This document shows positions 1 to 8,105 of a DNA stretch of 64,000 nucleotides, piece after piece (position 1 is the first letter of the stretch; the number at the start of each line of letters is the position of its first letter). Under the pieces are notes generated by a model. The model was not told the DNA's origin. It worked only from the letters and a program-made list of their open reading frames with translations, and searched no databases. The DNA is from Vulcanimicrobiota bacterium. Lineage in GTDB: Bacteria > Vulcanimicrobiota > Vulcanimicrobiia > Vulcanimicrobiales > Vulcanimicrobiaceae. Location: the NCBI GenBank assembly GCA_003140215.1, contig PLJL01000004.1, forward strand, positions 568,659 through 632,658, in the 5' to 3' direction. The position numbers were made by a program, and so were the translations under genes.

Positions 1-1
1 C

Positions 2-739
2 GGGCTCTCGTACCTGTTCGGGTTCATCTGCGTCTACCTGTGGATGAACCGTCCCGAAGGGCGCCGCCGGCTCGGGTTGACCTCCGACGAGATTCAGGAT
101 TTCCTGGTCTACGCGCTCGTCGGCGTGCTGGTCGGGGGCCGGACCGGCTTCGTGATCGCCGACCTCATCACCAGGCACAATCTGGGCGACTACCTCGCCA
201 ACCCGGTGAACTTCATCGCGATCTGGCAGGGCGGGATGGCCTTTCACGGCGCGCTCGTCGGCGTGATCCTGGCGATCCTGATCTACCTGCGCAAACACCC
301 CGGGCTCGCGTTCGGCGTCCTGGGCGACGAAATCGTGCCGCTGTTGTCGATCGGCATCTTCACGACGCGGCTGGTCAACTTCATCAACGACGAGCTGCCT
401 GGGAAGCTGTGCCTGCCCGACCACCCGTACTGCATCCTGTTTCCGGCGTATTCGCAAGGCTACCGGTACCCATCGCAGATCTTCGAAGCGATCCTCGACA
501 TCCTGACGCTGCCGATCATCCTGCTGGTGTATCGCGCGCGCCCGCCGGCCGGCGTGGTGACCTGGACGTGGTTCACCATCTACGGCATCACCCGAGCGAT
601 CGCGGAGATCTGGCGCGAGCCGGGCTTCACCGTGATCGGACTCGACGGCGGGCAGTTCGTCGCGGTCGTGCAGATCGTCATCGGCGCAGCGCTCCTCGTC
701 TACACGCTACGGCGCGGGACCCGCGCGCAAGCGCGGTGA
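2..739 (+). CDS. lgt: Prolipoprotein diacylglyceryl transferase, 5' end outside window
   Basis: Integral membrane enzyme that moves diacylglycerol from phosphatidylglycerol to the lipobox cysteine of prolipoproteins. The reading frame is open from base 2, so the N-terminus is missing. Family landmarks visible are GGRTGFV near the first internal helix, the GGMAFHGALVG segment with the conserved His, the YPSQIFEA segment (equivalent to the usual R/Y-HPSQLYEA) and TRAIAEIWREP near the C-terminus. Several hydrophobic helices alternate with these motifs. The downstream gene yggS follows after 11 bases, so this is probably the head of an lgt-yggS-sepF-divIVA operon. Confidence 0.95.
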   Translation, partial: GLSYLFGFICVYLWMNRPEGRRRLGLTSDEIQDFLVYALVGVLVGGRTGFVIADLITRHNLGDYLANPVNFIAIWQGGMAFHGALVGVILAILIYLRKHPGLAFGVLGDEIVPLLSIGIFTTRLVNFINDELPGKLCLPDHPYCILFPAYSQGYRYPSQIFEAILDILTLPIILLVYRARPPAGVVTWTWFTIYGITRAIAEIWREPGFTVIGLDGGQFVAVVQIVIGAALLVYTLRRGTRAQAR

Positions 740-750
740 AGGATTCGCCC

Positions 751-1431
751 ATGTCCCTCGCCAGCGGAACGGTCGCCGAGCGCGTGGCGACAATGCGCGC
801 TCGCGTTGGCGAGTTCGCCGTCGCAGCGGGGCGTGCGCGCGGGTCGGTCGCGATCCTCGCCGTCACCAAGTCCCAGCCGGCCGAGGCGGTGCGTGCCGCG
901 CTCGACGCCGGGCTGTCCGACGTGGGCGAGAACTACCTGCAGGAAGCGCGCGCGAAGTATGCGGACCTGCCCCCCTGCACGAAGCACTTCGTCGGCCACG
1001 TGCAGACCAACAAGGCCAAGGCGATCGTCAAGGTGTTCGACGTCGTGCAAAGCGTCGACCGGCTCGATGCGGGCCTGGCGCTGGCACAGGCCGCGCGCGA
1101 CGCGGGGCGCCGTTTGCGCGTTCTCGTGCAAGTGAACGTTTCGCCCGGCGAACGCTTCGGAACCCGCCCCGGCGACGCGCCCGAGCTCGCCGCGCGGTTG
1201 CGCGCCGAAGGCTTGGCCGTCGACGGCGTGATGGCGATCGGGCCGCTCGAAGGCGACGTCGACGCCGCGTTCGCGACCGCCCGCACGGCGTTCGAGGCGG
1301 TCGGCGGCACGACGCTGTCGCTGGGGATGTCCGACGACTGGGAGCGCGCCGTGCGTCACGGATCGACCATGGTCCGCCTCGGGACCGCGATCTTCGGCCC
1401 CCGTCCCGCCCGAGAGAGGAGCCCGGCATGA
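751..1431 (+). CDS. yggS: YggS/PROSC-family pyridoxal-phosphate homeostasis protein
   Basis: PLP-binding, alanine-racemase-fold protein of the YggS/YlmE family, 226 aa, which buffers cellular pyridoxal phosphate. The motif ILAVTK places the PLP lysine at residue 40, followed by the family signature DVGENYLQEA, the HFVGHVQTNK segment, QVNVSPGE and near the C-terminus LSLGMSDDWERAV and GTAIFG. An ATG at 751 was chosen because protein similarity starts there; the open frame extends upstream only as a shadow of lgt. The stop overlaps the sepF start (ATGA), showing translational coupling. A yggS-sepF neighbourhood is common in actinobacterial and firmicute division clusters. Confidence 0.93.
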   Translation: MSLASGTVAERVATMRARVGEFAVAAGRARGSVAILAVTKSQPAEAVRAALDAGLSDVGENYLQEARAKYADLPPCTKHFVGHVQTNKAKAIVKVFDVVQSVDRLDAGLALAQAARDAGRRLRVLVQVNVSPGERFGTRPGDAPELAARLRAEGLAVDGVMAIGPLEGDVDAAFATARTAFEAVGGTTLSLGMSDDWERAVRHGSTMVRLGTAIFGPRPARERSPA

Positions 1432-1847
1432 GCGCTTTCGCCAAAGTCCTGTCCTGGTTCGCCGTTCACGACGACGAAGAGGACGATCAGCTCTACGCCG
1501 ACGAGGTCGCGGCGAAGCGCAACGTCGTGCCGCTCAGCGACGCGTCGCGGCGCCCGGGGGCTTCGGTCGCGGTGTTCGCGCCGCGCTCGTTCGGCGACGT
1601 TACCGAGATCGCCGACGCGCTGCGCGCGCGCCAAGTGGTGATCGTCAACGTGCAAGGCGCCGATCGCAACCTGCTCCAGCGCGTGGTCGACTTCACCTCC
1701 GGCGTCGCGTACACGATCGACGGCCGCATCCAAAAGCTCGCCGAGGCCATCTACCTCGTGGTTCCGGCCGGCGTCCAAGTCAACTCCGCCGGCGTTCGCG
1801 AGCAACTCGACAACGACGGCATCCTGGGAATCAAGGATCTCCGCTGA
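1428..1847 (+). CDS. sepF: Cell division protein SepF
   Basis: Cytoplasmic FtsZ partner that polymerises at the septum and anchors the Z ring, 139 aa. It has the short N-terminal amphipathic stretch (MSAFAKVLSWF) used for membrane binding, an acidic linker, then the DUF552 core with SVAVFAPRSFGDVTEIAD, the VVIVNVQGAD strand, RVVDFTSGVAYTIDG and the final AIYLVVPAGVQV strand. Length and order fit the family. It overlaps yggS by four bases and divIVA by one base, so the three are almost certainly co-translated. SepF usually replaces FtsA/ZipA in Gram-positive-type divisomes. Confidence 0.95.
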   Translation: MSAFAKVLSWFAVHDDEEDDQLYADEVAAKRNVVPLSDASRRPGASVAVFAPRSFGDVTEIADALRARQVVIVNVQGADRNLLQRVVDFTSGVAYTIDGRIQKLAEAIYLVVPAGVQVNSAGVREQLDNDGILGIKDLR

Positions 1848-2413
1848 TGGCGAAAATAACGATCGTCGACATCCAGCACAAAGAGTTCAAGAAGTCGCTG
1901 CAAGGATACGATCGCAACGAGGTCAACGAGTTCCTCGACGAGATCATCGAGGCGCTCGAAGACGAGAACCAGGTGCGCACGGCGCTGCAAGGTGAGATCG
2001 CCGACTTGCGCGAGCGGCTCTCACACTTCAAGGCGATGGAAGAGTCGCTGCAGTCGACGCTGCTGCTGGCGCAGCGCACCGCCGACGAAGTCAAAGCCGC
2101 GGCGCACAAGGAAGCCGACCTCATCAAGCAGGAGGCGCGCATCGTCGCGGAGCGCGAGATCTCGTCACTGTCCGACCGCATCGACGAGACGCGCCGCGAC
2201 GCGCAACGCCATCAGGACACGGCCGAAAAGGCGAAGAGCGAGCTGCGCTCGCTGCTCATGTCGCACCTGTCGCTGCTCGAGCGCAATCCCAACGCGCCGG
2301 CGGTGGAACCCGCGCCAAGCGCTTCGACCGACGCGACCAACACCGAAACCGACGCCATCGAACAGCTCCCGCTCAACAACGGCGCGGGCACGACCCACAA
2401 GATCGTTCAGTAA
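1847..2413 (+). CDS. divIVA: DivIVA/GpsB-family polar coiled-coil protein
   Basis: Coiled-coil scaffold recruited to curved membrane at poles and septa, 188 aa. The N-terminal DivIVA lipid-binding module is clear (HKEFKKSLQGYDRNEVNEFLDE), followed by a long charged coiled coil of about residues 30-145 and a low-complexity Ala/Pro/Thr tail. Its start overlaps the sepF stop (TGATG). It is the last gene of the division operon: the next gene is on the other strand and ends only ten bases downstream. Confidence 0.93.
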   Translation: MAKITIVDIQHKEFKKSLQGYDRNEVNEFLDEIIEALEDENQVRTALQGEIADLRERLSHFKAMEESLQSTLLLAQRTADEVKAAAHKEADLIKQEARIVAEREISSLSDRIDETRRDAQRHQDTAEKAKSELRSLLMSHLSLLERNPNAPAVEPAPSASTDATNTETDAIEQLPLNNGAGTTHKIVQ

Positions 2414-2423
2414 GCGCGCCGCG

Positions 2424-3050
2424 CTAGGCGCGGGCGAGTTGCGCTTTCATCTCCTTGGACCCGAGCGGCTCGTTGTAGATCGGTGAACCGGGCTGCTGCT
2501 TGCGCCCGCCCTCGACGAGTCCGCCGTTGTCGACGGCGTCGAAGCCGATCTCGTCGATCAAGTCCATCACCACGCGCTTGGCCGCGGGGTCGTCCGATGC
2601 GACGGGGATCGCGAGCCGGCCGCTGGTACCGCCGGGTTTCCCTTCGGTCGCCAGCCGCTTGTAGTAGATCGTGTTGAACGCCTTGACGACGCGCGCCCCG
2701 GGGACCAGCGCGCGCGTGAACTCGGTCGAGGTCTTCGAGCCGAGGTCTTCGATCTCGAAGTCCTCGGTGTACGCGTTCATCGCGTCGATCACGATCTTGT
2801 CGTCCCAACCCTCGATCTCGCCCAGCGCCTCTTCGCGCTTGGTCCACGGAACGGCGATGAGCACGACGTCGCTCGAATCGACAGCATCCTGTGCGTTGGC
2901 CGCCTCGGCGTTGGGGCCGATCTCCGCGACGAGCGACTTCAGGGACGCCGGACCGCGGGAGTTGGCGATCCGTACGTGATGGCCCGCGGCGGCGAATACG
3001 CGCGCAGCATTCGCTCCGATGTTGCCGGAGCCCAAGATCCCGATCTGCAT
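2424..3050 (-). CDS. NADPH-dependent F420-reductase-like / NAD(P)-binding oxidoreductase
   Basis: Rossmann-fold oxidoreductase of the F420H2:NADP reductase (NpdG)/ProC-related family, 208 aa. It starts with a classical dinucleotide-binding loop, MQIGILGSGNIGANAARVF, followed by the NADP-type strand end HVRIANSRGP, the SSDVVLIAVPW segment and VVKAFNTIYYK, all typical of this family. The ATG at 3050 was chosen because the Rossmann motif begins immediately; the longer frame to 3269 is Pro/Arg-rich and looks non-coding. Substrate cannot be read from sequence. It converges on divIVA and lies just outside the toxin-antitoxin pair. Confidence 0.85.
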   Translation of the reverse strand: MQIGILGSGNIGANAARVFAAAGHHVRIANSRGPASLKSLVAEIGPNAEAANAQDAVDSSDVVLIAVPWTKREEALGEIEGWDDKIVIDAMNAYTEDFEIEDLGSKTSTEFTRALVPGARVVKAFNTIYYKRLATEGKPGGTSGRLAIPVASDDPAAKRVVMDLIDEIGFDAVDNGGLVEGGRKQQPGSPIYNEPLGSKEMKAQLARA

Positions 3051-3236
3051 CCCATCCTCATCCGGCGGGGGAGACCGCTCCCGCCGCCGCTCCCCGGGTT
3101 TACGCCACCGAGGAGGCAGCGTCCCGGCACCGGCGCCCGGGCCAGGCGCCACAGCCAAGCGGTATGGGTTATGCGGAATTGAATAAGCTAGTTTACAATT
3201 ATGGGAATCGGTGCTACCCTTTTGGTCCACCCCGCC

Positions 3237-3242
3237 AAGGAG
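3237..3242 (+). promoter_or_regulatory. Strong ribosome binding site of the antitoxin gene
   Basis: AAGGAG lies eight bases before the ATG at 3251 and fixes that start codon; the open frame upstream to 2891 overlaps the oxidoreductase and is not needed. The upstream 40 bases are unusually AT-rich for this genome and include TACAAT at 3194-3199, a possible -10 element. Confidence 0.7.
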
Positions 3243-3250
3243 CCTACGCA

Positions 3251-3634
3251 ATGACTGTCGCTTCCGCACGCGCTCCGGCGCGGGAGGTTCTCCGTGTCAA
3301 CGTCATCGTCTGGCGGGCAAAGGCTAGACTCTCCCAAGAACAGCTCGCGGATCGCGCCGGGATCTCCCGGCCAACCCTCTCCCGCGTTGAACGTGCGGCG
3401 GGCGATGTTGGGCTCGATGTTATCGAACGAATCGCCAGCGCGCTCGGTGTCGCCGTCGCGGAGCTCCTCGTTCCGCCGAGCGAAGCTCGCGTGGACGACC
3501 GCGAGCTGGCGCGGCGCGCGGCCGCAGCGGAAGACGAGTTTGTCGATGCCGACGCGCTTCTCGAAGCCATCGACGAAGCCGCCGGACCTATCGAACGCTA
3601 CAGCCGCGCCGGACGACCGTCTTTGGCGCGTTAG
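3251..3634 (+). CDS. XRE-type HTH antitoxin
   Basis: DNA-binding helix-turn-helix protein of 127 aa. Residues about 13-70 form an XRE/Cro HTH (ARLSQEQLADRAGISRPTLS, then IERIASALGVAVAELL). The C-terminal half is acidic and ends ERYSRAGRPSLAR, as in many HTH antitoxins. A RelE/HigB-like toxin gene overlaps its 3' end, so the pair is inferred to be a type II toxin-antitoxin module in which this protein neutralises the toxin and represses the operon. Confidence 0.8.
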   Translation: MTVASARAPAREVLRVNVIVWRAKARLSQEQLADRAGISRPTLSRVERAAGDVGLDVIERIASALGVAVAELLVPPSEARVDDRELARRAAAAEDEFVDADALLEAIDEAAGPIERYSRAGRPSLAR

Positions 3635-3911
3635 GCTGCATCGCGAAGTCCAGAAAGTCGTGGCCCTGCACGGACAAGACTCTGAGATTTTTCGGCCGAC
3701 CATCGGGCAGCTCATCGACGCGCTGAAGTCGAACCCAAAACAGTTCCCGAAGAAGAACGGCCCGCTCAAAGACGCCCGCGCTGCAGATCTTAGGTTCGCG
3801 AACGGTATCGTATGGCGCGCCGTCTTCACGGTATACGAAGCCGACCGAACCGTGAAACTGTTGCTGGCTCGGCACGACGACGCATACAATGAAGCGATGC
3901 GTCGCATTTGA
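3546..3911 (+). CDS. RelE/HigB-like (phage Gp49-like) toxin
   Basis: Probable ribosome-dependent mRNA interferase of the Gp49/HigB group. The core WRVRLHREVQKVVALHG, a Gly-Pro-Leu-Lys turn (NGPLKDARAADLRF), IVWRAVFTVYE and LLLARHDDAYNEAM match the compact RelE fold in strand order. The start is uncertain: the first in-frame ATG (3546) overlaps the antitoxin by 89 bases, while recognisable similarity begins near 3620, so initiation by coupling at a non-ATG codon around 3636 is possible. It is the partner of the preceding HTH gene. Confidence 0.7.
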   Translation: MPTRFSKPSTKPPDLSNATAAPDDRLWRVRLHREVQKVVALHGQDSEIFRPTIGQLIDALKSNPKQFPKKNGPLKDARAADLRFANGIVWRAVFTVYEADRTVKLLLARHDDAYNEAMRRI

Positions 3912-3948
3912 TTGCTAGCGGGCTGCGAGTCTCTTAGCCTCAGCGCGT

Positions 3949-4120
3949 CGCGCAGCGCGCCTTCGAGACGCCGCAGCGGACCTTGCTCGCGATCGACGCA
4001 ACGCGCGAAGAGTCGGCCAACGACGTGGCGCGCGTCCAATGAACGGCGCCATGTTCGCGGCGGCCAGCGGGATGGCGGCGCCAGCAGACGCAGCTCGAGA
4101 TCGTCGCCGACAACCTCGCC
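3949..4120 (+). pseudogene. Duplicated flgF-3'/flgG-5' fragment
   Basis: This 172-bp stretch matches 6557-6727 nearly base for base, with a single-base insertion near 4080 and fewer than ten substitutions. It contains the last 31 codons of flgF (from the GAQRAFE motif), the overlapping flgF stop/flgG start and the first 27 codons of flgG, so it cannot make a flagellar protein. It is a direct repeat of the native junction 2.6 kb downstream. It begins with CGCGCAGCG, the sequence that also flanks both ends of the large island in flgG. Confidence 0.9.
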
Positions 4121-4169
4121 GCAGGCATTCGGCGTTCACGCGGCGGGGCACCGTCGGCCGCGGGGCGGA

Positions 4170-4916
4170 TCAAGTCGGCGCGTTGATCGGCTCGGGGGCA
4201 CTCGCCCTGGTCCGGTTCGGGACCGAAGCGCGCATCACGAAGGGCTTGGCCGGCTCATTGGTGACGTCGGCGACGTCGACGAAACCCACCCCGCGTGTGA
4301 GGTTCTTGGCGCACTCCGGCGTCGGGACCCAGGCCACGGTCGGATCCCACAGGCGCGCCCCCTCAGGCCCGCTTTCAATGCCGGAAGGGTGGAACAACGC
4401 CAGCGAGAGGTCGCGGTACTTCGGATCGTCGGTCACCAGCGTTTGCAATAGCATGTCGCCGCTGCACACGTCGAAGATCTTTTCGAGCGCGTACCAGGGA
4501 TGTCTGAGATGGTACAGCACCCCGAAGAACATGACGAGGTCGAACGTTCCGAACGTCCGCGGCGAGAGGTCGTACACACTGCAGAGATAGGGGTCGACCT
4601 TCGATCCGATCGCATCGCGCACGATTCCGAAGCGCTGGATCGCGGGCGCGAACGAGTCGATGGCAACGACTTCGGCGGCACCCCGGCGCTCCGCTTCGAA
4701 CGAGAAGAAACCCTCGGCGCAGCCGACGTCGAGCACGCGCATGCCGTCCAGGCGTTCGGGAAGCCCGTAGTACGGCAGCTTCTCCACGACCGGGTCGGAC
4801 CAACCCGGCGTTATCAGATCGTCGTAGATCTGAATGCGGTGGAACCAGTGCGGGTGTTGCGCGACGCGCGCCTCCACCCATGCTCGAAGAGGCTGAGCGG
4901 GATTCGCGCTAGTCAT
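4170..4916 (-). CDS. Class I SAM-dependent methyltransferase (CmoB/DUF1698-like)
   Basis: Methyltransferase of 248 aa. It has motif I (RVLDVGCAEGFFSFEAERRG), the acidic end of strand 2 (VVAIDSF) and motif IV/post-motif region (TFDLVMFFGVLYHLRHPWYALE), which is the pattern of the tRNA-modification-type CmoB-like family. The N-terminal WFHRIQIYDDLITPGW also fits that family, although a true cmoB role is not implied. The ATG at 4916 was preferred over a GTG at 4940. It sits between the duplicated flgF/flgG fragment and the intact flgF, in a small accessory block. Confidence 0.85.
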   Translation of the reverse strand: MTSANPAQPLRAWVEARVAQHPHWFHRIQIYDDLITPGWSDPVVEKLPYYGLPERLDGMRVLDVGCAEGFFSFEAERRGAAEVVAIDSFAPAIQRFGIVRDAIGSKVDPYLCSVYDLSPRTFGTFDLVMFFGVLYHLRHPWYALEKIFDVCSGDMLLQTLVTDDPKYRDLSLALFHPSGIESGPEGARLWDPTVAWVPTPECAKNLTRGVGFVDVADVTNEPAKPFVMRASVPNRTRASAPEPINAPT

Positions 4917-4973
4917 GCGAGTGAGCGATTCGTTCGGCACGGCACACTTCCTCGGCGCGTTAAGCTGCCCGGT

Positions 4974-5963
4974 TCACTTCGCTTCCGTCAAAGTGACTCG
5001 ATCGAGCCGATACGCTCCTGATTGGGTGGCAACTGTCCAGGTGCCGACATATCGGCTGGTGACCGTCCCGCTGCCGGTGTGGTCCGTCGATACGATCTCG
5101 ACGCCGATCGCCATTGGTTGACCCGTGACCATCGTCTTTGTGGAGATGCTGACGACCGTCGAGTGCGACCGTTCCCACGCCGCATAGGGGTGCGCCGCCC
5201 GGTAGCCATTGGAGAGAAGCGCGTACGCCTCGTGCAAGCGATGGTGGTTCCAGAGCTCGTAAAACGTCCGTACGACCGCCGCGGCTCCAGGCGAAACACG
5301 CGCTGCATGCACCGAGCAGTTGTAGATCGGGAACTTGCACACATCGGAAGCAGGCACTCCCTGCAATCGCAGGTCGTCGCCGCTCATCGCGCCGCCCCCG
5401 CCGGCAACGTGCTTCCACGCCTTACCTTCATGGCGATAGAGCGAGTCGCCGCCGCCGGCCCCGTAATGTTCCGTAACGGCGTAATCACCGATCACCACAG
5501 CGTAGGGCACGAACGGTGCGTCTTCTTGCGCACGGACGGCAGCGACGTCAGCGACCGGGCCGATGTCCCGGTCGTCACGCGCACATTCGGGACTGACGCT
5601 TTTGATGACCGGCATCCCGCGGAGCAACCGGGCGCGGACCGTCGGCGGAAGCTGGTCGACGACCTTCGCTGCGCAAGGACTTTGGAACGTGTCAACGGCC
5701 TGCCACCCGAACGAATATCTCTTCAAGAGAATGACGGCGTCGCTGTTGGTCTGACCCTCCATACTTCCGCCCCGGATCTCGGCGATCGCGTAGGAGCCGA
5801 CAACGTTGGTGCGAACCGCGCGTGGTGTCGATGTGCCGGCATAAAACACGTTCGCCGCCGCCGCTTGAGCAGACGCGTACCGACGGGCTTCGGACGCGCC
5901 GGATAAGCCACACAGACGAGCCGCCATCACGAGGGCGGCAAACACGATAAAGACCGGTTTCAT
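4974..5963 (-). CDS. Secreted protein with C-terminal NTF2-like domain
   Basis: Hypothetical 329-aa exported protein. Residues 1-24 are a signal peptide (MKPVFIVFAALVMAARLCG). The middle contains two Cys-bearing segments (FQSPCAAK and SPECARDD) and a Gly-rich region. The last about 100 residues (AAVVRTFYELWNHHRLHEAY onward) look like an NTF2/SnoaL-like alpha-beta fold often found as a small extracellular accessory domain. No catalytic residues are evident. It lies 100 bases upstream of and divergent from flgF. Confidence 0.6.
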   Translation of the reverse strand: MKPVFIVFAALVMAARLCGLSGASEARRYASAQAAAANVFYAGTSTPRAVRTNVVGSYAIAEIRGGSMEGQTNSDAVILLKRYSFGWQAVDTFQSPCAAKVVDQLPPTVRARLLRGMPVIKSVSPECARDDRDIGPVADVAAVRAQEDAPFVPYAVVIGDYAVTEHYGAGGGDSLYRHEGKAWKHVAGGGGAMSGDDLRLQGVPASDVCKFPIYNCSVHAARVSPGAAAVVRTFYELWNHHRLHEAYALLSNGYRAAHPYAAWERSHSTVVSISTKTMVTGQPMAIGVEIVSTDHTGSGTVTSRYVGTWTVATQSGAYRLDRVTLTEAK

Positions 5964-6062
5964 CCTGGACTAGCATAGCGCTAAGAGCCGTCGGCGCAAA
6001 GCTGCATCGTCTGCCATACGGCGTTCACAGGCCGGCAACCACACGCTGCCTAGCATCGGGGC

Positions 6063-6650
6063 ATGGACGGACTGGAATGGACGGCCAGCGCGATGCGTGC
6101 GGCTCGGGCGCAGCTCGACCTCGCCACGCACAACCTGGCCAACGCCTCGACCGACGGTTACCGTAAGGCTGTCGCCCACGTCGCGCTGACCGCGCGCGGC
6201 CTCGCGGTCGCGTCGCAGGTCACCGACGAACAGGGCGCGGTCCGCACCACCGGGCGGCGCTTCGATCTCACGCTGCTCGGCGCGGGTGCGTTCCGGGTCG
6301 GCCAGGGCTCGACGCGCGAGGGCGCGTTCACCCGCAGTCGCGACGGCTTGCTGACCGACGACCGCGGGCGCGCTTTGCACGGCGCGTGCGGCGCGTTGCG
6401 CGTCTCCGCGGAAGCGACGATCGCCGCCGACGGCAGCGTGCTCGACCACGGCCGCGTCGTCGACCGCATCCCGCTCCCGGCGGGAACGCACGTGCTCCCC
6501 GGCGCGCTCGAGTCGAGCACTGTCAACCCGATCGATGAGACGCTGGCGATTCTGGGCGCGCAGCGCGCCTTCGAGACGGCGCAGCGGACCTTGCTCGCGA
6601 TCGATGCGACCCGCGAAAAGTCGGCCAACGACGTGGCGCGCGTCCAATGA
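6063..6650 (+). CDS. flgF: Flagellar basal-body rod protein FlgF (FlgE/F/G family)
   Basis: Rod protein of the flagellar hook-basal-body family, 195 aa, exported by the flagellar type III apparatus. The N-terminal helix carries the family signature DLATHNLANASTDGYRKA, and the C-terminus has the paired helix motif NPIDETLAILGAQRAFE. The middle domain is short compared with E. coli FlgF. It overlaps flgG by four bases (ATGA). The last 31 codons are duplicated at 3949. FlgF versus another short FlgG-like rod protein cannot be separated by eye. Confidence 0.85.
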   Translation: MDGLEWTASAMRAARAQLDLATHNLANASTDGYRKAVAHVALTARGLAVASQVTDEQGAVRTTGRRFDLTLLGAGAFRVGQGSTREGAFTRSRDGLLTDDRGRALHGACGALRVSAEATIAADGSVLDHGRVVDRIPLPAGTHVLPGALESSTVNPIDETLAILGAQRAFETAQRTLLAIDATREKSANDVARVQ

Positions 6651-7284
6651 ACCGCGCCATGTTCGCGGCGGCGAGCGGGATGGCGGCGCAGCAGACGCAG
6701 CTCGAGATCGTCGCCGACAACCTCGCCAATGCCGACGTCGCCGGTTTCAAGGGTGCCAGCGCGACCTTCGCCGACGTGCGCGCCGGCGCGCTGGGGTTGG
6801 GGACGACCAGCGTCGGCAAGCACGCCGTGTTCGCGCAAGGAAAGCTCGTGCGCAGCGGCGGCCCGTTCGATCTGGCGATCGACGGACCGGGCTTCTTCGC
6901 TGTGGAGCGCCACGGCGCGCGCGGTTACACCCGCAACGGCGAGTTCGCTCGCGACGCCGACGGAACGCTGCGCAATAGTGCCGGCTGGGCGCTCTCGGGC
7001 GTGCGCATCCCCGCCGGCGCGCTGGCTGCGCGGGTCGAGCGCGACGGGCGCGTCGTGATCGACACCGCGGCTGCGAAGGGACGCACCGTTGCGCATTTGC
7101 GCCTAGCGGCCTTTGCTTCGCCTGAGGCATTGCGCCCGCTCGGTGCGACGCTGTTCGCGGCGACCGAGGGATCGGGACGCGCGCGCCTGTTCGCGCCCGG
7201 CGCGCACGATGGTCCGTCGATCGCGTTCGGGATGCTCGAACGCTCCAACGTCTCGATCATCGACGCGATGATGCAGATCCTCGG

Positions 7285-7296
7285 CGCGCAGCGGGC
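7285..7296 (+). repeat. Left copy of 12-bp direct repeat at island boundary
   Basis: CGCGCAGCGGGC here and CGCGCAGCGCGC at 49957-49968 are the same flgG codons (Ala-Gln-Arg-Ala) with one mismatch. This is the target duplication or attachment core left by the insertion. The first nine bases also begin the duplicated flgF fragment at 3949. Confidence 0.75.
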
Positions 7297-7309
7297 TGTG
7301 CCGCGTAAT
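7297..7309 (+). repeat. Left terminal inverted repeat of the island
   Basis: TGTGCCGCGTAAT is the inverted partner of 49941-49953 (12 of 13 positions). A related direct copy, CGTGCCTCAGAAT, lies at 7357-7369. TG...CA ends are typical of many transposons. Confidence 0.55.
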
Positions 7310-7588
7310 TCGACGCGTCGCTGCCGACAACGCGAACTGCCCCAAAACGAAGAGGCCGTGCCTCAGAATGCTTCGACCGGGGGGACGTTACAAGCGTTCT
7401 GCAGCGATCTGTCGCGAGCTTGTCAGCTTCGTCGGGCCGAATCAAGTTTTTGTCACGTCTGCAGGGCCGCGGAATCCGACGTGCCGGCCTACCGACGTAC
7501 CGCGCTTTACCGTTTAATCTTGATATCCGTGATTGGCGCGGACTCCGTCAGGAATATCCGTAACCTGAGGCGCGAGCGCAGGGACTAA

Positions 7589-7725
7589 CCGCGCCGCGTT
7601 TCGCCACCGCGCCGGGGCGGCCGTACCGCCGGTCGGAGCACTTCTGTCGCTGGAAACGGTCGCTTCTGAGCGGGAAAAGAACGGGCCACAATCCTCAGCT
7701 AATCGTAGCGTTCCTAACTATGCGC
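7589..7725. other. Island left end, non-coding
   Basis: No convincing gene. It lies between the stop of the chimeric flgG frame and the stop of the orphan toxin-like gene. Confidence 0.5.
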
Positions 7726-8079
7726 TCAGGCAGGGTATGAGGCGATCAGCTCGATGGAACCGACTATTGCGCTATTGAATGCGTTTAGGTCCTCAGCCGG
7801 TATCCAGCGCTCGCGATGGATGGATGCACCGACCTTACGCACGGGATAGCGCTCCAGAAAAGCTGCATCCACAGCAAACCGTACGACGTGCCCTTGGCCG
7901 CTACTTCTAACATTCCAATCGCGCGCGATTTCCGTCGCGTACTCGACGGTTTCAACCGGGTAGAATATGGGCTGCTCGGGCAATCTCGGCGGAAAGCGCG
8001 TCCACCCCGACTCGCGTATTAACTCCAGCTCGCGCGGACCAACAGGCCTATAGCAGGTTATCGTGCCAGGCGTGCACAC
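7726..8079 (-). CDS. ADP-ribosylation/crystallin J1-type small protein, orphan toxin-like domain
   Basis: Protein of 117 aa with the family opening ITCYRPVGPRELELIRESGW, then FPPRLPEQPIFYPV, YATEIARDWNV, HVVRFAVDAAFLERYPV and WIPAEDLNAFNSAIVGSIEL. This is the small family annotated in databases as ADP-ribosylation/crystallin J1. It resembles the C-terminal tip of the RHS protein two genes upstream in the transcript (LFRAVGPGELEDIAATG), suggesting an orphan or alternative toxin tip of the RHS locus. The start is a GTG at 8079. Enzymatic activity is not established from sequence. Confidence 0.75.
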   Translation of the reverse strand: MCTPGTITCYRPVGPRELELIRESGWTRFPPRLPEQPIFYPVETVEYATEIARDWNVRSSGQGHVVRFAVDAAFLERYPVRKVGASIHRERWIPAEDLNAFNSAIVGSIELIASYPA

Positions 8080-8105
8080 GTATCAGGCCTCAATCCCCAT
8101 TTAAT

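Larger units (their letters stand above)
6647..7588 (+). pseudogene. flgG: flgG, 5' part, interrupted by the island
   Basis: Distal rod protein FlgG. Codons 1-217 (to 7297) are normal: QLEIVADNLANADVAGFKGA at the N-terminus, FDLAIDGPGFFAVE and YTRNGEFARDADGTL in the core, then SNVSIIDAMMQILGAQRA. After Gln-Arg-Ala the frame runs into unrelated sequence for 96 codons and stops at 7588, giving a chimeric protein without the C-terminal rod helix. The missing 24 codons (YEANAKGVQAADEMLRIANN and four more) are at 49970-50044. Because the C-terminal helix pairs with the N-terminal one in the rod, the chimeric product is unlikely to assemble. Confidence 0.88.

Noticed and set aside
40..750. N-terminal extension of the YggS frame
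   Set aside because: It overlaps lgt in another frame and is an Arg/Pro/Asp-rich shadow.
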